A stretch of 64,000 nucleotides of DNA, taken from assembly GCF_049985285.1 (NCBI RefSeq), contig NZ_JBNIEU010000001.1, forward strand, positions 1,116,001 to 1,180,000, read 5' to 3'. Made by a program: the position numbers and the translations under genes. Below, in pieces: positions 1-8,994 of the stretch. How positions within the stretch are numbered: position 1 is the stretch's first letter; every line of letters starts with the position of its first letter. The notes under the pieces were generated by a model, which worked only from the letters and a program-made list of their open reading frames with translations, had not been told where the DNA came from and did no database searches. Origin of the DNA: Aestuariirhabdus sp049985285. Lineage in GTDB: Bacteria; Pseudomonadota; Gammaproteobacteria; Pseudomonadales; Aestuariirhabdaceae.

Positions 1-1
1 C

Positions 2-1276
2 AGGGATTCGGCCCAACTGGTGTATTACGATGGGGCTGAATCGACACCCTTACACTGGAAAAACCTGATAGGGGTGGGTGCTCGCCAACAGGTTCTGCGC
101 GCTTACGATTACCTGATGACCCACTACCAACGCGGCGACCAGATATATTGCTTCGGCGCCAGCCGTGGTGCCTGGGTTGCGCGCAATCTGTGTGGTTTTA
201 TCGATCGGGTTGGCCTGTTGCCAATGGCACGCCGGGACCAACTCTATAGCGCATACCAACTCTATCGGACTGAGCAACAGCGGCCACTCACCTCTGCCGA
301 ACAGTCCGCTTACGAACCCTGTTACCGCAAAAATGTGCTCCCCGATATTCGCATGTTGGGGGTCTGGGATACCCTCGGCGCCGAAGGCGTGCCAATACCG
401 GGGTTGATGACGCTCTCGGCCCGTATCGGCCAGCGCTTGGGGCGTCAGACCATCGTTCCGACGGTAAACCGGGCCCGTCAGGTAATGGCGCTGGATGAGC
501 TGAGGGCGCCCTTTAGAGTGGCTCCCTGGCTCTGCCTGGGAAGTGAGCTGGGACAGCACCCGGAGGTGGAGCAGCTGTGGTTCGCGGGAAGCCATGCGGA
601 TGTTTGTGGCTATGGTGATCCCTATCTCGGAGATCGAAGCCTGTTGTGGATGGTAGAGGAGGCACACCAGACGGGGATGGTATTACGGCCCGAAGCCATG
701 CAGGGATTGAGGTATCGCATCACCCGTCAGGAGCAACAGGGCGCGACCCAAACCCTGCAGAACGGGTCGCCACCACAGGTGACCCGCGAGTACAGTACCT
801 ACTACCGTTATCTGGAGCGTCTGGGTTGGCACACAGAGCAACGCCCGGTGGGCTCGCGCCAGCGGGCAGAGCGAGGTGAGGCGCCGATTCTCGGCGAGGC
901 GGTACACCCGAGTGTAGACGCGATGGTGGGTATCAAGGGAGGCTTCTATCGCCCGGCCAATCTACTCAAGGCCTTGGCCTGCGGGCAGGTGCGTTACGCC
1001 TACGGATACCAGCCCCAGTACAGTGCCCTTTACTATCCGGACAGCGAGCGCCGGCAGGGTGAGCGCGAGTCCTGCCTGGATGTGGCAGAGCTCAATCTGG
1101 AGGGCAGCAATTATGAATGTCTGGTATTGGATCGCACCGACACCGGGTGGGGCATTCGTTGCAAGGGACCATTGCAACAAGGGGAGGTGATCAGTCTCAA
1201 GGCGTACGCCGAGCGGCGCACAGCACGAGTCATGTGGGTCCATGAAGAGCGCGCGGGAATTGCATTTGCTGCATGA
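2..1276 (+). CDS. DUF2235-family alpha/beta hydrolase with C-terminal PilZ-like domain (5' truncated by window edge)
   Basis: The frame is open from the first complete codon, so the true start lies upstream. DUF2235 proteins are alpha/beta hydrolases that include type VI secretion phospholipase effectors (Tle1 group). Counting from the GTG at 20, the nucleophile elbow GASRG places Ser48, VWDTLG gives a likely acid Asp117, and GSHADVCGYG gives a likely His192, so a full triad can be proposed. The last 75 residues look like a PilZ domain: an RQGER (RxxxR) motif at 345–349, DRTDTG (D-x-T-x-x-G) at 371–376, then a strand pattern ending in VMWV…AGIAF. PilZ domains bind c-di-GMP. No VgrG, PAAR or immunity gene is visible, but the upstream side is cut off. 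The hydrolase call is firm. The PilZ call is from motif reading only. Confidence 0.8.
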   Translation, partial: RDSAQLVYYDGAESTPLHWKNLIGVGARQQVLRAYDYLMTHYQRGDQIYCFGASRGAWVARNLCGFIDRVGLLPMARRDQLYSAYQLYRTEQQRPLTSAEQSAYEPCYRKNVLPDIRMLGVWDTLGAEGVPIPGLMTLSARIGQRLGRQTIVPTVNRARQVMALDELRAPFRVAPWLCLGSELGQHPEVEQLWFAGSHADVCGYGDPYLGDRSLLWMVEEAHQTGMVLRPEAMQGLRYRITRQEQQGATQTLQNGSPPQVTREYSTYYRYLERLGWHTEQRPVGSRQRAERGEAPILGEAVHPSVDAMVGIKGGFYRPANLLKALACGQVRYAYGYQPQYSALYYPDSERRQGERESCLDVAELNLEGSNYECLVLDRTDTGWGIRCKGPLQQGEVISLKAYAERRTARVMWVHEERAGIAFAA

Positions 1277-1286
1277 TTCCCGCGCG
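1250..1286. terminator. 11-bp perfect inverted repeat between convergent genes
   Basis: CGCGCGGGAAT at 1250–1260 and its exact reverse complement at 1276–1286 enclose a 15-nt loop and span the stop codon (1274–1276) of the hydrolase gene. It lies just before the 3' end of the oppositely oriented ThDP gene. Neither strand has a following T-run, so this is not a classical intrinsic terminator. It may be a transcript-end stabiliser or a Rho-assisted barrier. Confidence 0.4.
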
Positions 1287-1302
1287 GGGGTGGTTTAGGG
1301 AT

Positions 1303-3036
1303 CTATCCGGTGATCTTGCGCCACAATGCGCGGCTGACCATGCGTACCTTGGTGTTCAGGGGCATCCTTTTGAGGTTGGTACTGACGGCGCCGCTCGTGA
1401 AGCAGGTAGATTTGCTGTAATCGATTCGCACGTCGAGAATCACCGGACGCCCCTGATCACAAAGAGCCAACGCCTGTTGCAGGCGCTCGTCGATCTCATC
1501 GTTATTGTTTAGGGCGACATACTCGACCCCTGTTGCCATCGCCACTCCGGCGAGATTGAGTCCGGTGAGTACGGTGCAGGTCTTGCGGTTATAAGGTATC
1601 TGCTGGGCCTGGGCGATCTGCGAAAGCTCACCATCGCTGAATACCACATAGAGCGCTGCTGTGCCCAGTGAGTTTGCGGTCACTAACTCCATGCAGGTCA
1701 TCATAAAGGCACCGTCGCCGATAATACCAACGACCTGTTGCGAGGGGTTAACCAGTTTGGTGGCAGTAGTGGCGGGTACCGCATAGCCCATGCAGTTGAA
1801 GTCGGTGGGGGATATAAAATGGCCCACCTTATGAATGGGCATGAGCTCGGCGGTGAGGAAAGTATGGTTGCCGTCATCGGCGACCACCCAGGCGTCGTCG
1901 TCAAGCTGCTGGCGTAGGCCACTGAAAAAACGGGCCGGATTCACCCGGTCGCCACTGTCGTGGGCGAACCACTCATCGAGGAACGCACGTTTGTTGCTGG
2001 CAATGGCATTGCGCACGCTGTTGTCTGTTGGCTTCTCCGCCAGGGCCTCGATCTGTTGTCGCAATCGGCTCAGTATCTCATTTGCGTCTCCCTCCAGAGC
2101 TACCGTCGCGGGGAAATTGTTGTTGAGCGCTTCCGGGTTGATATCAATATGAACCAACTGCTCGGGGACGGGCATACCGTAACTGCCGGTGGCGATCTCA
2201 CCGAAACGGGTCCCTACGGCCAGTAAGCAATCGCAATCGGCAAATGCTTGCTGCGATGCGGGCACCGAGTGCGGCCCGAAGCTCATGCCGGTATGCAGGG
2301 GGTGGTTGGCCGGGAAGGCGCTGAGGCCTTGTAAGGTCGTCGCCACCGGAGCGTTAAGGCGCTCGGCGATGGCAATACTGTGCTCACTCGCACCCAGTGC
2401 ACCCCAACCGAGGAACAAGCCGGGATTGCTGGCCTCATAAAGCAGTTTGGCGGCCCGCTCCAGCTCTGCATCGTCGATGACGGAGCGGCTGAAAGCGGCA
2501 GGTTGGTAGGTCGGTAACTCATCGACCTCCCCCAGATCCAACTGAATATTGACCGGGATTTCAACAAAGACGGGCCCCGGCTCGCCGCTGGTGGCCAGCT
2601 GATGCGCCGCGTACAGGGTGGGGATCACCTCTGCGTGGGTGGCAACCTTCCAGGTTCCTTTGGTGATCGGTGCGAGCAGGGCGTGCTGGTCCATATCGTG
2701 GAGCTGGTAGCGGTAGTCGGAGTCACTGCGAATGCCCCCTGCGATCACCAGCATGGGTATGCCGTCGAGGAAGGCTTCTCCGATACCGCTGGCGGCGTGG
2801 GTTACTCCCGCCGCGGGCACAATCAACAAGGTGCCGATATGGTCAGAGGAGCGACTGATGGCGTCGGCCATGAATGCGCCACCGCCTTCGTGAGTGACCA
2901 GAACCGGGGTGACCTGCTCCGATTTGTTGAGCTCATCGTATAGCTCGGTGTTGTGTACTCCGGGAATACCGAAGGTGTGGGTAACCCCGATCTGTTCGAG
3001 GGCGTAACGTGCCAGCCAGGCGCCAGTTTTTTTCAT
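1303..3036 (-). CDS. Thiamine diphosphate-dependent enzyme, acetolactate synthase-like
   Basis: This 577-aa protein has the three-domain layout of the AHAS/pyruvate oxidase/benzoylformate decarboxylase superfamily. Glu50 in THEGGGAFMADA is the conserved glutamate that activates the ThDP aminopyrimidine. The metal/diphosphate motif begins with GDG at 440–442, and about 25 residues later FSDGELS replaces the usual NN pair. The sequence departs from IlvB, and no regulatory subunit follows, so a branched-chain biosynthetic role is unlikely. A decarboxylase or carboligase acting on a 2-oxo acid is more plausible; the substrate cannot be read. The gene follows an FAD dehydrogenase on the same strand after about 60 bp, which suggests one operon. 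It converges on the hydrolase gene. Confidence 0.8.
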   Translation of the reverse strand: MKKTGAWLARYALEQIGVTHTFGIPGVHNTELYDELNKSEQVTPVLVTHEGGGAFMADAISRSSDHIGTLLIVPAAGVTHAASGIGEAFLDGIPMLVIAGGIRSDSDYRYQLHDMDQHALLAPITKGTWKVATHAEVIPTLYAAHQLATSGEPGPVFVEIPVNIQLDLGEVDELPTYQPAAFSRSVIDDAELERAAKLLYEASNPGLFLGWGALGASEHSIAIAERLNAPVATTLQGLSAFPANHPLHTGMSFGPHSVPASQQAFADCDCLLAVGTRFGEIATGSYGMPVPEQLVHIDINPEALNNNFPATVALEGDANEILSRLRQQIEALAEKPTDNSVRNAIASNKRAFLDEWFAHDSGDRVNPARFFSGLRQQLDDDAWVVADDGNHTFLTAELMPIHKVGHFISPTDFNCMGYAVPATTATKLVNPSQQVVGIIGDGAFMMTCMELVTANSLGTAALYVVFSDGELSQIAQAQQIPYNRKTCTVLTGLNLAGVAMATGVEYVALNNNDEIDERLQQALALCDQGRPVILDVRIDYSKSTCFTSGAVSTNLKRMPLNTKVRMVSRALWRKITG

Positions 3037-3099
3037 TATTGTTATCCGTTAGTGGTTACTGTTGTTGGGTGTTATGACCGCCCGGGTATGGCAACGGCC

Positions 3100-4707
3100 T
3101 TAGGGGTTGAGTGTTATCTCCTGCGCCGCATTGCGTGCGGTCAGAATACAGCCTGAGAGGAAGGTGCCCTCCAGCGAGCGGAAGCCACTGGCTCCTCCCC
3201 CTCCAAACCCGGCGGCTTCCCCGACAGCGAACAGCCCGGGGATAGCACCTCCCCTGTTATCGAGCACCCGGCTTTGCAGGTCCGTCTGTATGCCGCCGAG
3301 GCTCTTGCGGCTGATGAGGTTAAGTTTAATGGCGATCAAGGGGCCTGCAGACGGGTCGCGAAGCGGCTTGGGTTTGCAGGTACGTACACGGTCCGAGCGC
3401 CATTTGCGAGCCTGTTCTATACGGCGCAGCTGGTCGTCGTTAAAGAGTGCGCTACCCCGTTCTATGCCCGCATCATAGAGGCTAACCAGGGACTCCAGCT
3501 TGCCAGCATCGACGTAAGGCTGATCGGTCAGGCCGTTCATCTGTTCCACCAGCTCCCCGAGTTCGTCTGCCACCAAAAAGTGATCGCTTTCGGCTTGCAT
3601 CTGTCGAATCAGGCGGTGATTGCCAAGCACAGTCTCTTTGAGGAATGGCAGCAGCTTGCGGTCGCGGATCTGGACGTTGTGTTCACTACCGGAGATGGCA
3701 AACTCCCTGGCGGCAATGCGCCAGTTGAGCAGTTGCCATGTCCAGGGCTTCTCCTGCTGGCTAACGCGCTGGCACAGGTAATTGGTATCGAATCCGGTCA
3801 CCAACGGTTCGGGGCCGATCCGGTCGCCGCGATGATCGAGCCATAGCGCTGACTTGCAGGGGATCAGGCTCAACCCATGGCCGGGGAAATGGGGTTGGGG
3901 GTGAGGAATGCCGGCGGCATAGTTCCACATCTTGTCGAGATGGGTTAACTGCCCCCCAAGGGTGCTGACCCGATCATGAATAGTGCCGTCTGCGTAAGGG
4001 TGAGCGCCATTGAGTATCTGTGCGGGTGGCTCGCCCCAGGGACGGTACCAGTTCTGTTTGACTCGCTCGACACTACCATTTATGCCGCCGGTGGCGACCA
4101 CGACCTGCTCGGCCTCAACCTGAAACGCACAGCCATCGGCCTCATTGACACCCTCACAGCCACGGCTGTGGCTGTCGCAGTGCAGCTCCGTAACACGATG
4201 GCGATGAAGAATACGAAGTTTGTCGGCATTGGGGTGCTGTTTGAGTTGGGTGATCAGGGTTTCTACCAGATGCCACCCGGTACCCCAGAGGACATGGTAG
4301 CGAGGTACCGAGTTCCCGGGAGTGTAAAGGCCTCGCTCGACCCAGTTAACCGCCGGGAAAAATTTAAGCCCCCGTCCCCGTAGCCACTCATAGACACGCT
4401 CCAGGCACTGATCGGTGTAATGCTGTGCCCAGACCTTGGGCCAGTGGTCTGCGTCACCGAAATTAGCGAAGCTGTGCCAGTCCCTCAGTGCCAGTTCGGG
4501 GGAATCGGTGATCTTCATTCTTCGTTGCTCTGGCGTGTTGACCAGCGCCATACCGCCGAACGCCCAGCGAGCCAGTCCGCCCAGCCGTTCAGGGGTATCC
4601 CGGTCAACCATAACGACTGCCTGGTTGCGCTCCAATAGCTCCAGCGCGGTAACGATGCCCGCGATGCCTCCGCCGATGACGAGGGTATGACAGCTCAGTT
4701 TGCTCAT
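3100..4707 (-). CDS. FAD-binding dehydrogenase (KstD/fumarate reductase-like flavoprotein)
   Basis: The 535-aa protein opens with a Rossmann FAD motif (VIGGGIAGIV, residues about 10–19) and a conserved GGLARWAFGGMA stretch. It closes with GLFAVGEAAGFGGGGASGF…EGTFLSGCI, the second FAD-contact region typical of 3-ketosteroid dehydrogenase/fumarate reductase-type flavoproteins. It best fits the group often annotated 'FAD-binding dehydrogenase' (COG3573). No signal peptide is evident, so it is probably cytoplasmic. It lies directly upstream of the ThDP enzyme in the same direction and is divergent from a LuxR-type regulator, so the two enzymes may form a regulated catabolic operon. The substrate is unknown. 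Confidence 0.8.
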   Translation of the reverse strand: MSKLSCHTLVIGGGIAGIVTALELLERNQAVVMVDRDTPERLGGLARWAFGGMALVNTPEQRRMKITDSPELALRDWHSFANFGDADHWPKVWAQHYTDQCLERVYEWLRGRGLKFFPAVNWVERGLYTPGNSVPRYHVLWGTGWHLVETLITQLKQHPNADKLRILHRHRVTELHCDSHSRGCEGVNEADGCAFQVEAEQVVVATGGINGSVERVKQNWYRPWGEPPAQILNGAHPYADGTIHDRVSTLGGQLTHLDKMWNYAAGIPHPQPHFPGHGLSLIPCKSALWLDHRGDRIGPEPLVTGFDTNYLCQRVSQQEKPWTWQLLNWRIAAREFAISGSEHNVQIRDRKLLPFLKETVLGNHRLIRQMQAESDHFLVADELGELVEQMNGLTDQPYVDAGKLESLVSLYDAGIERGSALFNDDQLRRIEQARKWRSDRVRTCKPKPLRDPSAGPLIAIKLNLISRKSLGGIQTDLQSRVLDNRGGAIPGLFAVGEAAGFGGGGASGFRSLEGTFLSGCILTARNAAQEITLNP

Positions 4708-4741
4708 TCGGGTAGCCTGTTATTGTTTGCATCCATTCTGT

Positions 4742-4759
4742 GACAGACTAAGTGCTGTC
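4742..4759. promoter_or_regulatory. Candidate operator palindrome between FAD dehydrogenase and LuxR-type gene
   Basis: GACAG (4742–4746) and CTGTC (4755–4759) form an 18-bp dyad in the 86-bp divergent intergenic region. LuxR/FixJ-type regulators commonly bind dyads of about this size as dimers, so it may be the site of the adjacent regulator. This is a short motif that could occur by chance. Confidence 0.3.
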
Positions 4760-4793
4760 GCGATAGTAAAAATAGCCTAATGAAGGATGCTGT

Positions 4794-5747
4794 GTGAATG
4801 ATCCCGAGCTTGATGCCCTGATCGGACGTCTCTACCGTGCCACCTCCAGCGTGGAGCTGGATCGCTATCGAGGTTGGGCGTTACAACAGTTGCAGGAGGT
4901 GGTGGCCTTCGATGGGGCTGTGTGGAGCAGCGGCCATATCAGTACCATGCGCTTTCATACCCATACGTTACAGGGTGTGCCCCGGCAGTTGGCTGAGGAC
5001 CTGATTCGTTTGCGAGAGATCAACCCGCTAACGGATGCGCTGCTCGACCGTCCCGGTGAGCCGATCGATATGGCGGAAGTGATCGACGATGCGGCGTTTT
5101 ACCGCTCGGAGATTTATCGCGTCTGCTTTCAGCCCCGGGGTATAGAGCGCATCCTCAGCTCTCTCCACCTGGACCCCCGTAGCGGCTTGATTACCCTGCT
5201 GACGCTCTATCGCTTTCGCCGAGAGGAGGCGTTTACACAACAGGATAAGCGGGTGCAGCAGCGTATGCTGTACCACCTGCTAAATGCGGCCTCCCATAAC
5301 TGCCTGTTGCACCTGGATCGGCACCAGCCGGCTAACCCGGGTAGCGTCACCGCTCTCTGCGACCAGCACGGTATCTATCACGAGGTGCAACAGGATTTTA
5401 TCGATTGCATGGAACAGTGTTTTCCGGGAGAGGCGGTGAGCCGCTTGCCGTTTGAGATTGAGCGGGGAGCGGCCGAGTTGGAGAGCCAGGGATACTGCAT
5501 GCAGCAGGAGCAGATTGGTGATCTTTTCTGTATCGATGTGTGGCCTCGGGGGCCATTGGATAGCTTGACGTTGCGCGAGCGGCAGGTGGTCGACGCGATC
5601 TGTCGTGGACAAACCTTCAAGGAAACTGCCCGGCAACTGGGACTGTCACCCTCAACGGTGTCCAACCATCTCTACCGGATCTACCAAAAGCTAGGGGTAA
5701 CCAGCCGTAATGAACTGGCTACCCTGATGGCGCAGCAGGTTTCCTAG
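4794..5747 (+). CDS. LuxR-family transcriptional regulator
   Basis: The 317-aa protein has a C-terminal LuxR/FixJ helix-turn-helix beginning LTLRERQVVDAI, with the recognition region LSPSTVSNHL and the tail KLGVTSRNEL. The first 200 residues look like a GAF-type sensor fold, not an acyl-homoserine-lactone binding domain or a receiver, since no phospho-acceptor Asp pattern is seen. The start chosen is GTG at 4794, preceded by GAAGGA about 8 nt upstream. It is divergent from the FAD dehydrogenase/ThDP enzyme pair, which it may control. Its 3' end overlaps that of the convergent peroxiredoxin-like gene by 4 bp. Confidence 0.85.
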   Translation: MNDPELDALIGRLYRATSSVELDRYRGWALQQLQEVVAFDGAVWSSGHISTMRFHTHTLQGVPRQLAEDLIRLREINPLTDALLDRPGEPIDMAEVIDDAAFYRSEIYRVCFQPRGIERILSSLHLDPRSGLITLLTLYRFRREEAFTQQDKRVQQRMLYHLLNAASHNCLLHLDRHQPANPGSVTALCDQHGIYHEVQQDFIDCMEQCFPGEAVSRLPFEIERGAAELESQGYCMQQEQIGDLFCIDVWPRGPLDSLTLRERQVVDAICRGQTFKETARQLGLSPSTVSNHLYRIYQKLGVTSRNELATLMAQQVS

Positions 5748-6382
5748 AGGGCGCCTGCCAGGTCTGCGGGTTCGACTCTTTTGGTGTAATCGGCGTTGAT
5801 AAAGGCATAAACGATCTGGCCTTCAGTGTTGATGACATAGCTGGCGGGAACCGGCAGCTTGAAGCTGTTTTCGCCGTTATGCCCGACCACATCGATACCA
5901 AATTTATCGTAGATTCCACGGATGCTGTCGGGCAGTTCAAAGACCAATCCGAACTGGTCGGCAACGCGATTGCCCGCATCGCTGAGAACTTCAAATTCGA
6001 GGGCATTTTTTTCCGCAGTTGATAGCGAACTGTCGGGAGTTTGCGGAGAAATCGCTACTAACTGGGCACCCTTAGCCTTGAGTGCGGGAAGTGCTGCCTG
6101 CAGTGCAGCCAGCTCCAGATTGCAGTAGGGGCACCAGCCGCCGCGGTAGAAGTTGAGGACGATGGGGCCGTTTTTTAACAGGTCATAGAGCCGGACCTGC
6201 TCCCCTTTCGCGTTGGGGAGGGTCACATCTGGCAGGGAATCCCCGATCGCCAAGGCCTGAGCTTCGATGCCGGTTGCAACCAGATCACGAGTTGCGTCGT
6301 CCATCACCTGTAAAAGCTCAGCGGGAACCTTCTGCTTCTTTTGTACTTCGTAGGCGGCAATCTGCTCGGTTAAGGTGGTCAT
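5744..6382 (-). CDS. Peroxiredoxin-like thiol protein (AhpC/TSA family)
   Basis: This 212-aa protein has a thioredoxin fold with the active-site stretch GGWCPYC at about residues 101–107. The peroxidatic cysteine is in a CPYC context, as in 'peroxiredoxin-like' AhpC/TSA proteins. About 60 N-terminal residues precede the fold, an arrangement common in this subgroup. No signal peptide is seen, so it is cytoplasmic. The likely role is reduction of peroxides or disulfides. It is divergent from a TetR-type regulator across a 132-bp intergenic region, a typical arrangement for a regulator and its target. Confidence 0.85.
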   Translation of the reverse strand: MTTLTEQIAAYEVQKKQKVPAELLQVMDDATRDLVATGIEAQALAIGDSLPDVTLPNAKGEQVRLYDLLKNGPIVLNFYRGGWCPYCNLELAALQAALPALKAKGAQLVAISPQTPDSSLSTAEKNALEFEVLSDAGNRVADQFGLVFELPDSIRGIYDKFGIDVVGHNGENSFKLPVPASYVINTEGQIVYAFINADYTKRVEPADLAGAL

Positions 6383-6514
6383 CAGTGTTGCTCCATAATG
6401 GGGACAAATAGTTTATTGAGTGATCGCTCCATTACACTCTAACGTTTGTGGATCGAATGTTCAATTATCTTGCTATACAATAGCTGTAACATCTGCGAGT
6501 GAATGGAGCGGCTT

Positions 6515-7096
6515 ATGGCGCGCCCGATAGAGTTTGACCGTGACAGGGTGCTGGATCAGGCGATGGCCTGTTTTTGGAAAAGTGGCTTCGAGGCAACCTC
6601 GGTCGCTGATCTGGTGGCGGCCACCAACCTCAAACCTGGCAGCCTATATGCTGCGTTTACAAACAAGCAAACCCTGTTTTTGTTAACCCTGGAGCGGTAC
6701 GCCGCCCAGAGCCTGCAGCGTATAGAGCATCGGTTCACCGAGGCGGCGGATGCTTTGTCGGGTATCGAGGGGTTCCTGCAGAGGCTCGGACACGATTGCA
6801 GTATTGATGACGAGGGGCGGGGATGCCTTTTGGTTAACAGTCTGCTTGAATTTGCCTCCTCCAATCCAGAGGTTCACCAGCAGATACGGATCTACCTGGA
6901 TCGGGTTGAGGTGTTGTTGCGTGAGCAGATTCAGCGCGCGATGGATGCCGGCCAGTTGAGCCCTGGCCGCAGTGCGGCTGACCGGGCTACCCTGTTACTG
7001 GCGGGGATCTGGGGGATGCGTGTGATGAGTGCGCGAAGGCCAGAGCCCCAAAGTTACGCCTGTGTAACGGAGCAGTTGCTATCGGCTATTCATTAG
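6515..7096 (+). CDS. TetR/AcrR-family transcriptional regulator
   Basis: The 193-aa protein begins MARPIEFDRDRVLDQA and has a TetR N-terminal helix-turn-helix (SVADLVAATNLKPGSLYAAF, residues about 29–48). The helical ligand-binding domain follows. I chose the ATG at 6515 over the in-frame ATG at 6503 because GGAGCGG sits just upstream of it and family members normally start close to the motif. It is probably the repressor of the divergent peroxiredoxin-like gene. GAGTG at 6418–6422 and CACTC at 6435–6439 form a possible dyad in the gap. The 3' end overlaps the convergent yheS gene by 4 bp. Confidence 0.85.
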   Translation: MARPIEFDRDRVLDQAMACFWKSGFEATSVADLVAATNLKPGSLYAAFTNKQTLFLLTLERYAAQSLQRIEHRFTEAADALSGIEGFLQRLGHDCSIDDEGRGCLLVNSLLEFASSNPEVHQQIRIYLDRVEVLLREQIQRAMDAGQLSPGRSAADRATLLLAGIWGMRVMSARRPEPQSYACVTEQLLSAIH

Positions 7097-8994
7097 CAGA
7101 ACTGCTCCTGTAGACTTTCAATTTTTTCCTGTAGCTCCATCCACTGCTCTTCGCAGGTTTCGCTGTCGCTGCGATTTTGGGCCTGCAAGGCGAGTACCTG
7201 CTTGAGTTCCTCTCGCTGGCCCTCTTCGTAGAGCGAGCTGTCGCTCAGCCGCTGTTCGAGGCTATCCGCCTGTTGGTGCAGACTATCGAGTTGTTGTTCG
7301 AGCTTTTGCAGTTGGTTCCGCAGTGGGCTCAGTTGTTTGCGCTGCTCCGCCTGACGCCGCTTTAGCTCCTTTCGGTCCACCGGCTGCTCCCCCTGTGTAG
7401 CGCTGGGGGTGACGCTCTCCTCGCACCGTTGCCGAGCCAGCCATTCGGCATACTGGTCAAGGTCCTCTTCGTAGGGCTGTGTGCAACCGTCGCTTACCAG
7501 CCACAACTCGTCGGTGGTGTTACGAATCAGGTGGCGGTCGTGGGAGACCAGTACCATTGCGCCTTCGTGCTCCTGCAGTGCGAGGGTAAGGGCGTGTCTC
7601 ATCTCCAGGTCAAGGTGGTTGGTCGGCTCATCAAGCAGCAACAGGTTGGGCTTTTGCCAGGCGATAATCGCCAGCGCGAGACGTGCTTTTTCGCCCCCTG
7701 AGAAGTGCCGGATAGTGTCGCTTGCCTGGTCGCCGCGAAAGTTGAAGCCCCCCAGAAAATCGCGCAGCTTTTGCTCTGTGGCTGCGGGTGAAATTCGCTG
7801 CAGGTGGAGCAGGGCGCTGGCGTCGTCGTCGAGACTATCGATCTGGTGCTGGGCGAAATACCCGATGCGCAGGTGTTCACCGCAGCTACGCTCGCCAGCA
7901 ATCACGGCTAGCTGGCCCGCCAGGGTCTTGATCAATGTTGATTTGCCGGCCCCGTTGGGTCCTAGCAAGCCAATAGCGCTGCCGGGGTGAATACTGAGGT
8001 TGACGTTCCCCAGTATGGGCTTTTGGTCGTATCCCAGTGAAGCGCGGTCGAGGGTGATCAGGGTGGAGGAGATTTTGTCGGCTGGAGGAAAGCCAAAACT
8101 AAAGGGTGAGTCTACGTGGGCCGGGGCGATCTCTTCCATTCTTGCCAGTGCCTTGATCCGACTCTGGGCCTGGCGAGCCTTGGTCGCCTGGGCACGAAAG
8201 CGGCGTATATAGCTTTCAATATGGGCGCGCTGCTGTTGTTGCTTCTCGAAATTTGCCTGTTGCTGCGCAAGTTGTTCGGCGCGCATCATCTCGAAGGCGC
8301 TGTAGTTACCGCGGTAGAAAAAGATGTTGTGACGTTCGATATGGGCGATATGGTCGGTTACCGTATCGAGGAAATCGCGGTCGTGGGAGATCACGAGCAG
8401 CGTCCCGGGGTACTGCTTTAACCATTGCTCCAGCCACAGTATGGCGTCGAGATCGAGGTGGTTGGTGGGCTCGTCCAGTAGTAGCAGACGTGACCGACAC
8501 ATCAGGGTTCGCGCCAGATTGAGGCGCATACGCCAGCCACCGGAAAATTCCCGAACACTGCGGCTCAATGAATCGTTGGAGAACCCGAGGCCGCTAAGTA
8601 ATTTGCTTGCACGGGTGACAGCGTTGTAACCATCAATCGCCTCGAGCTCCTCGTGCAAAGGGGCGATGCGGTCGTTGTGATGATGTTTCTCCGCGTCCGC
8701 TAGCTGCTGCTCAATGGCCCTGAGCTGCTGGTCGCCATCGATTACGTAGTCGATGGCGCTGCGCTCGAGTGCAACAATCTCCTGTGCCATGTGGGCGATA
8801 TCGGCCGCGGCGGGTACCCGTACTTCGCCGCTATCAAGATGCAGTTCACCCCGTAGTAGAGCGAATAGCGAAGACTTACCGCATCCGTTCGCCCCCACCA
8901 GGCCCACATGTTGGCCGTGATGAATCGTAAGTGACGCCGCCTCCAGCAGAGGTTTTCCTCCACGGAGCAGTTCAGCCTGTTGCAATCGAATCAT
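7093..8994 (-). CDS. yheS: ABC-F family ATPase, YheS type
   Basis: The roughly 633-aa cytoplasmic protein has two ABC ATPase domains and no membrane segments. Domain 1 has GANGCGKSS, FSGGWRMRL and LLLDEPTNHLDLDA. Domain 2 has GPNGAGKST, FSGGEKARL and a second LLLDEPTNHLDLE. The inter-domain linker and the Gln/Glu-rich C-terminal coiled coil match YheS of E. coli (about 637 aa) along the whole length. ABC-F proteins act on ribosomes, adjusting translation. The TTG at 9009 would add five residues; I prefer the ATG at 8994, which gives the YheS-like MIRLQ start. It stands alone between the TetR-type gene and parA. Confidence 0.9.
   Translation of the reverse strand: MIRLQQAELLRGGKPLLEAASLTIHHGQHVGLVGANGCGKSSLFALLRGELHLDSGEVRVPAAADIAHMAQEIVALERSAIDYVIDGDQQLRAIEQQLADAEKHHHNDRIAPLHEELEAIDGYNAVTRASKLLSGLGFSNDSLSRSVREFSGGWRMRLNLARTLMCRSRLLLLDEPTNHLDLDAILWLEQWLKQYPGTLLVISHDRDFLDTVTDHIAHIERHNIFFYRGNYSAFEMMRAEQLAQQQANFEKQQQQRAHIESYIRRFRAQATKARQAQSRIKALARMEEIAPAHVDSPFSFGFPPADKISSTLITLDRASLGYDQKPILGNVNLSIHPGSAIGLLGPNGAGKSTLIKTLAGQLAVIAGERSCGEHLRIGYFAQHQIDSLDDDASALLHLQRISPAATEQKLRDFLGGFNFRGDQASDTIRHFSGGEKARLALAIIAWQKPNLLLLDEPTNHLDLEMRHALTLALQEHEGAMVLVSHDRHLIRNTTDELWLVSDGCTQPYEEDLDQYAEWLARQRCEESVTPSATQGEQPVDRKELKRRQAEQRKQLSPLRNQLQKLEQQLDSLHQQADSLEQRLSDSSLYEEGQREELKQVLALQAQNRSDSETCEEQWMELQEKIESLQEQFC

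Noticed and set aside
6418..6439. GAGTG/CACTC dyad between the peroxiredoxin-like and TetR-type genes as an operator feature.
   Set aside because: Only 5 bp per half-site with a 12-bp gap; too weak to list, though the place is right.
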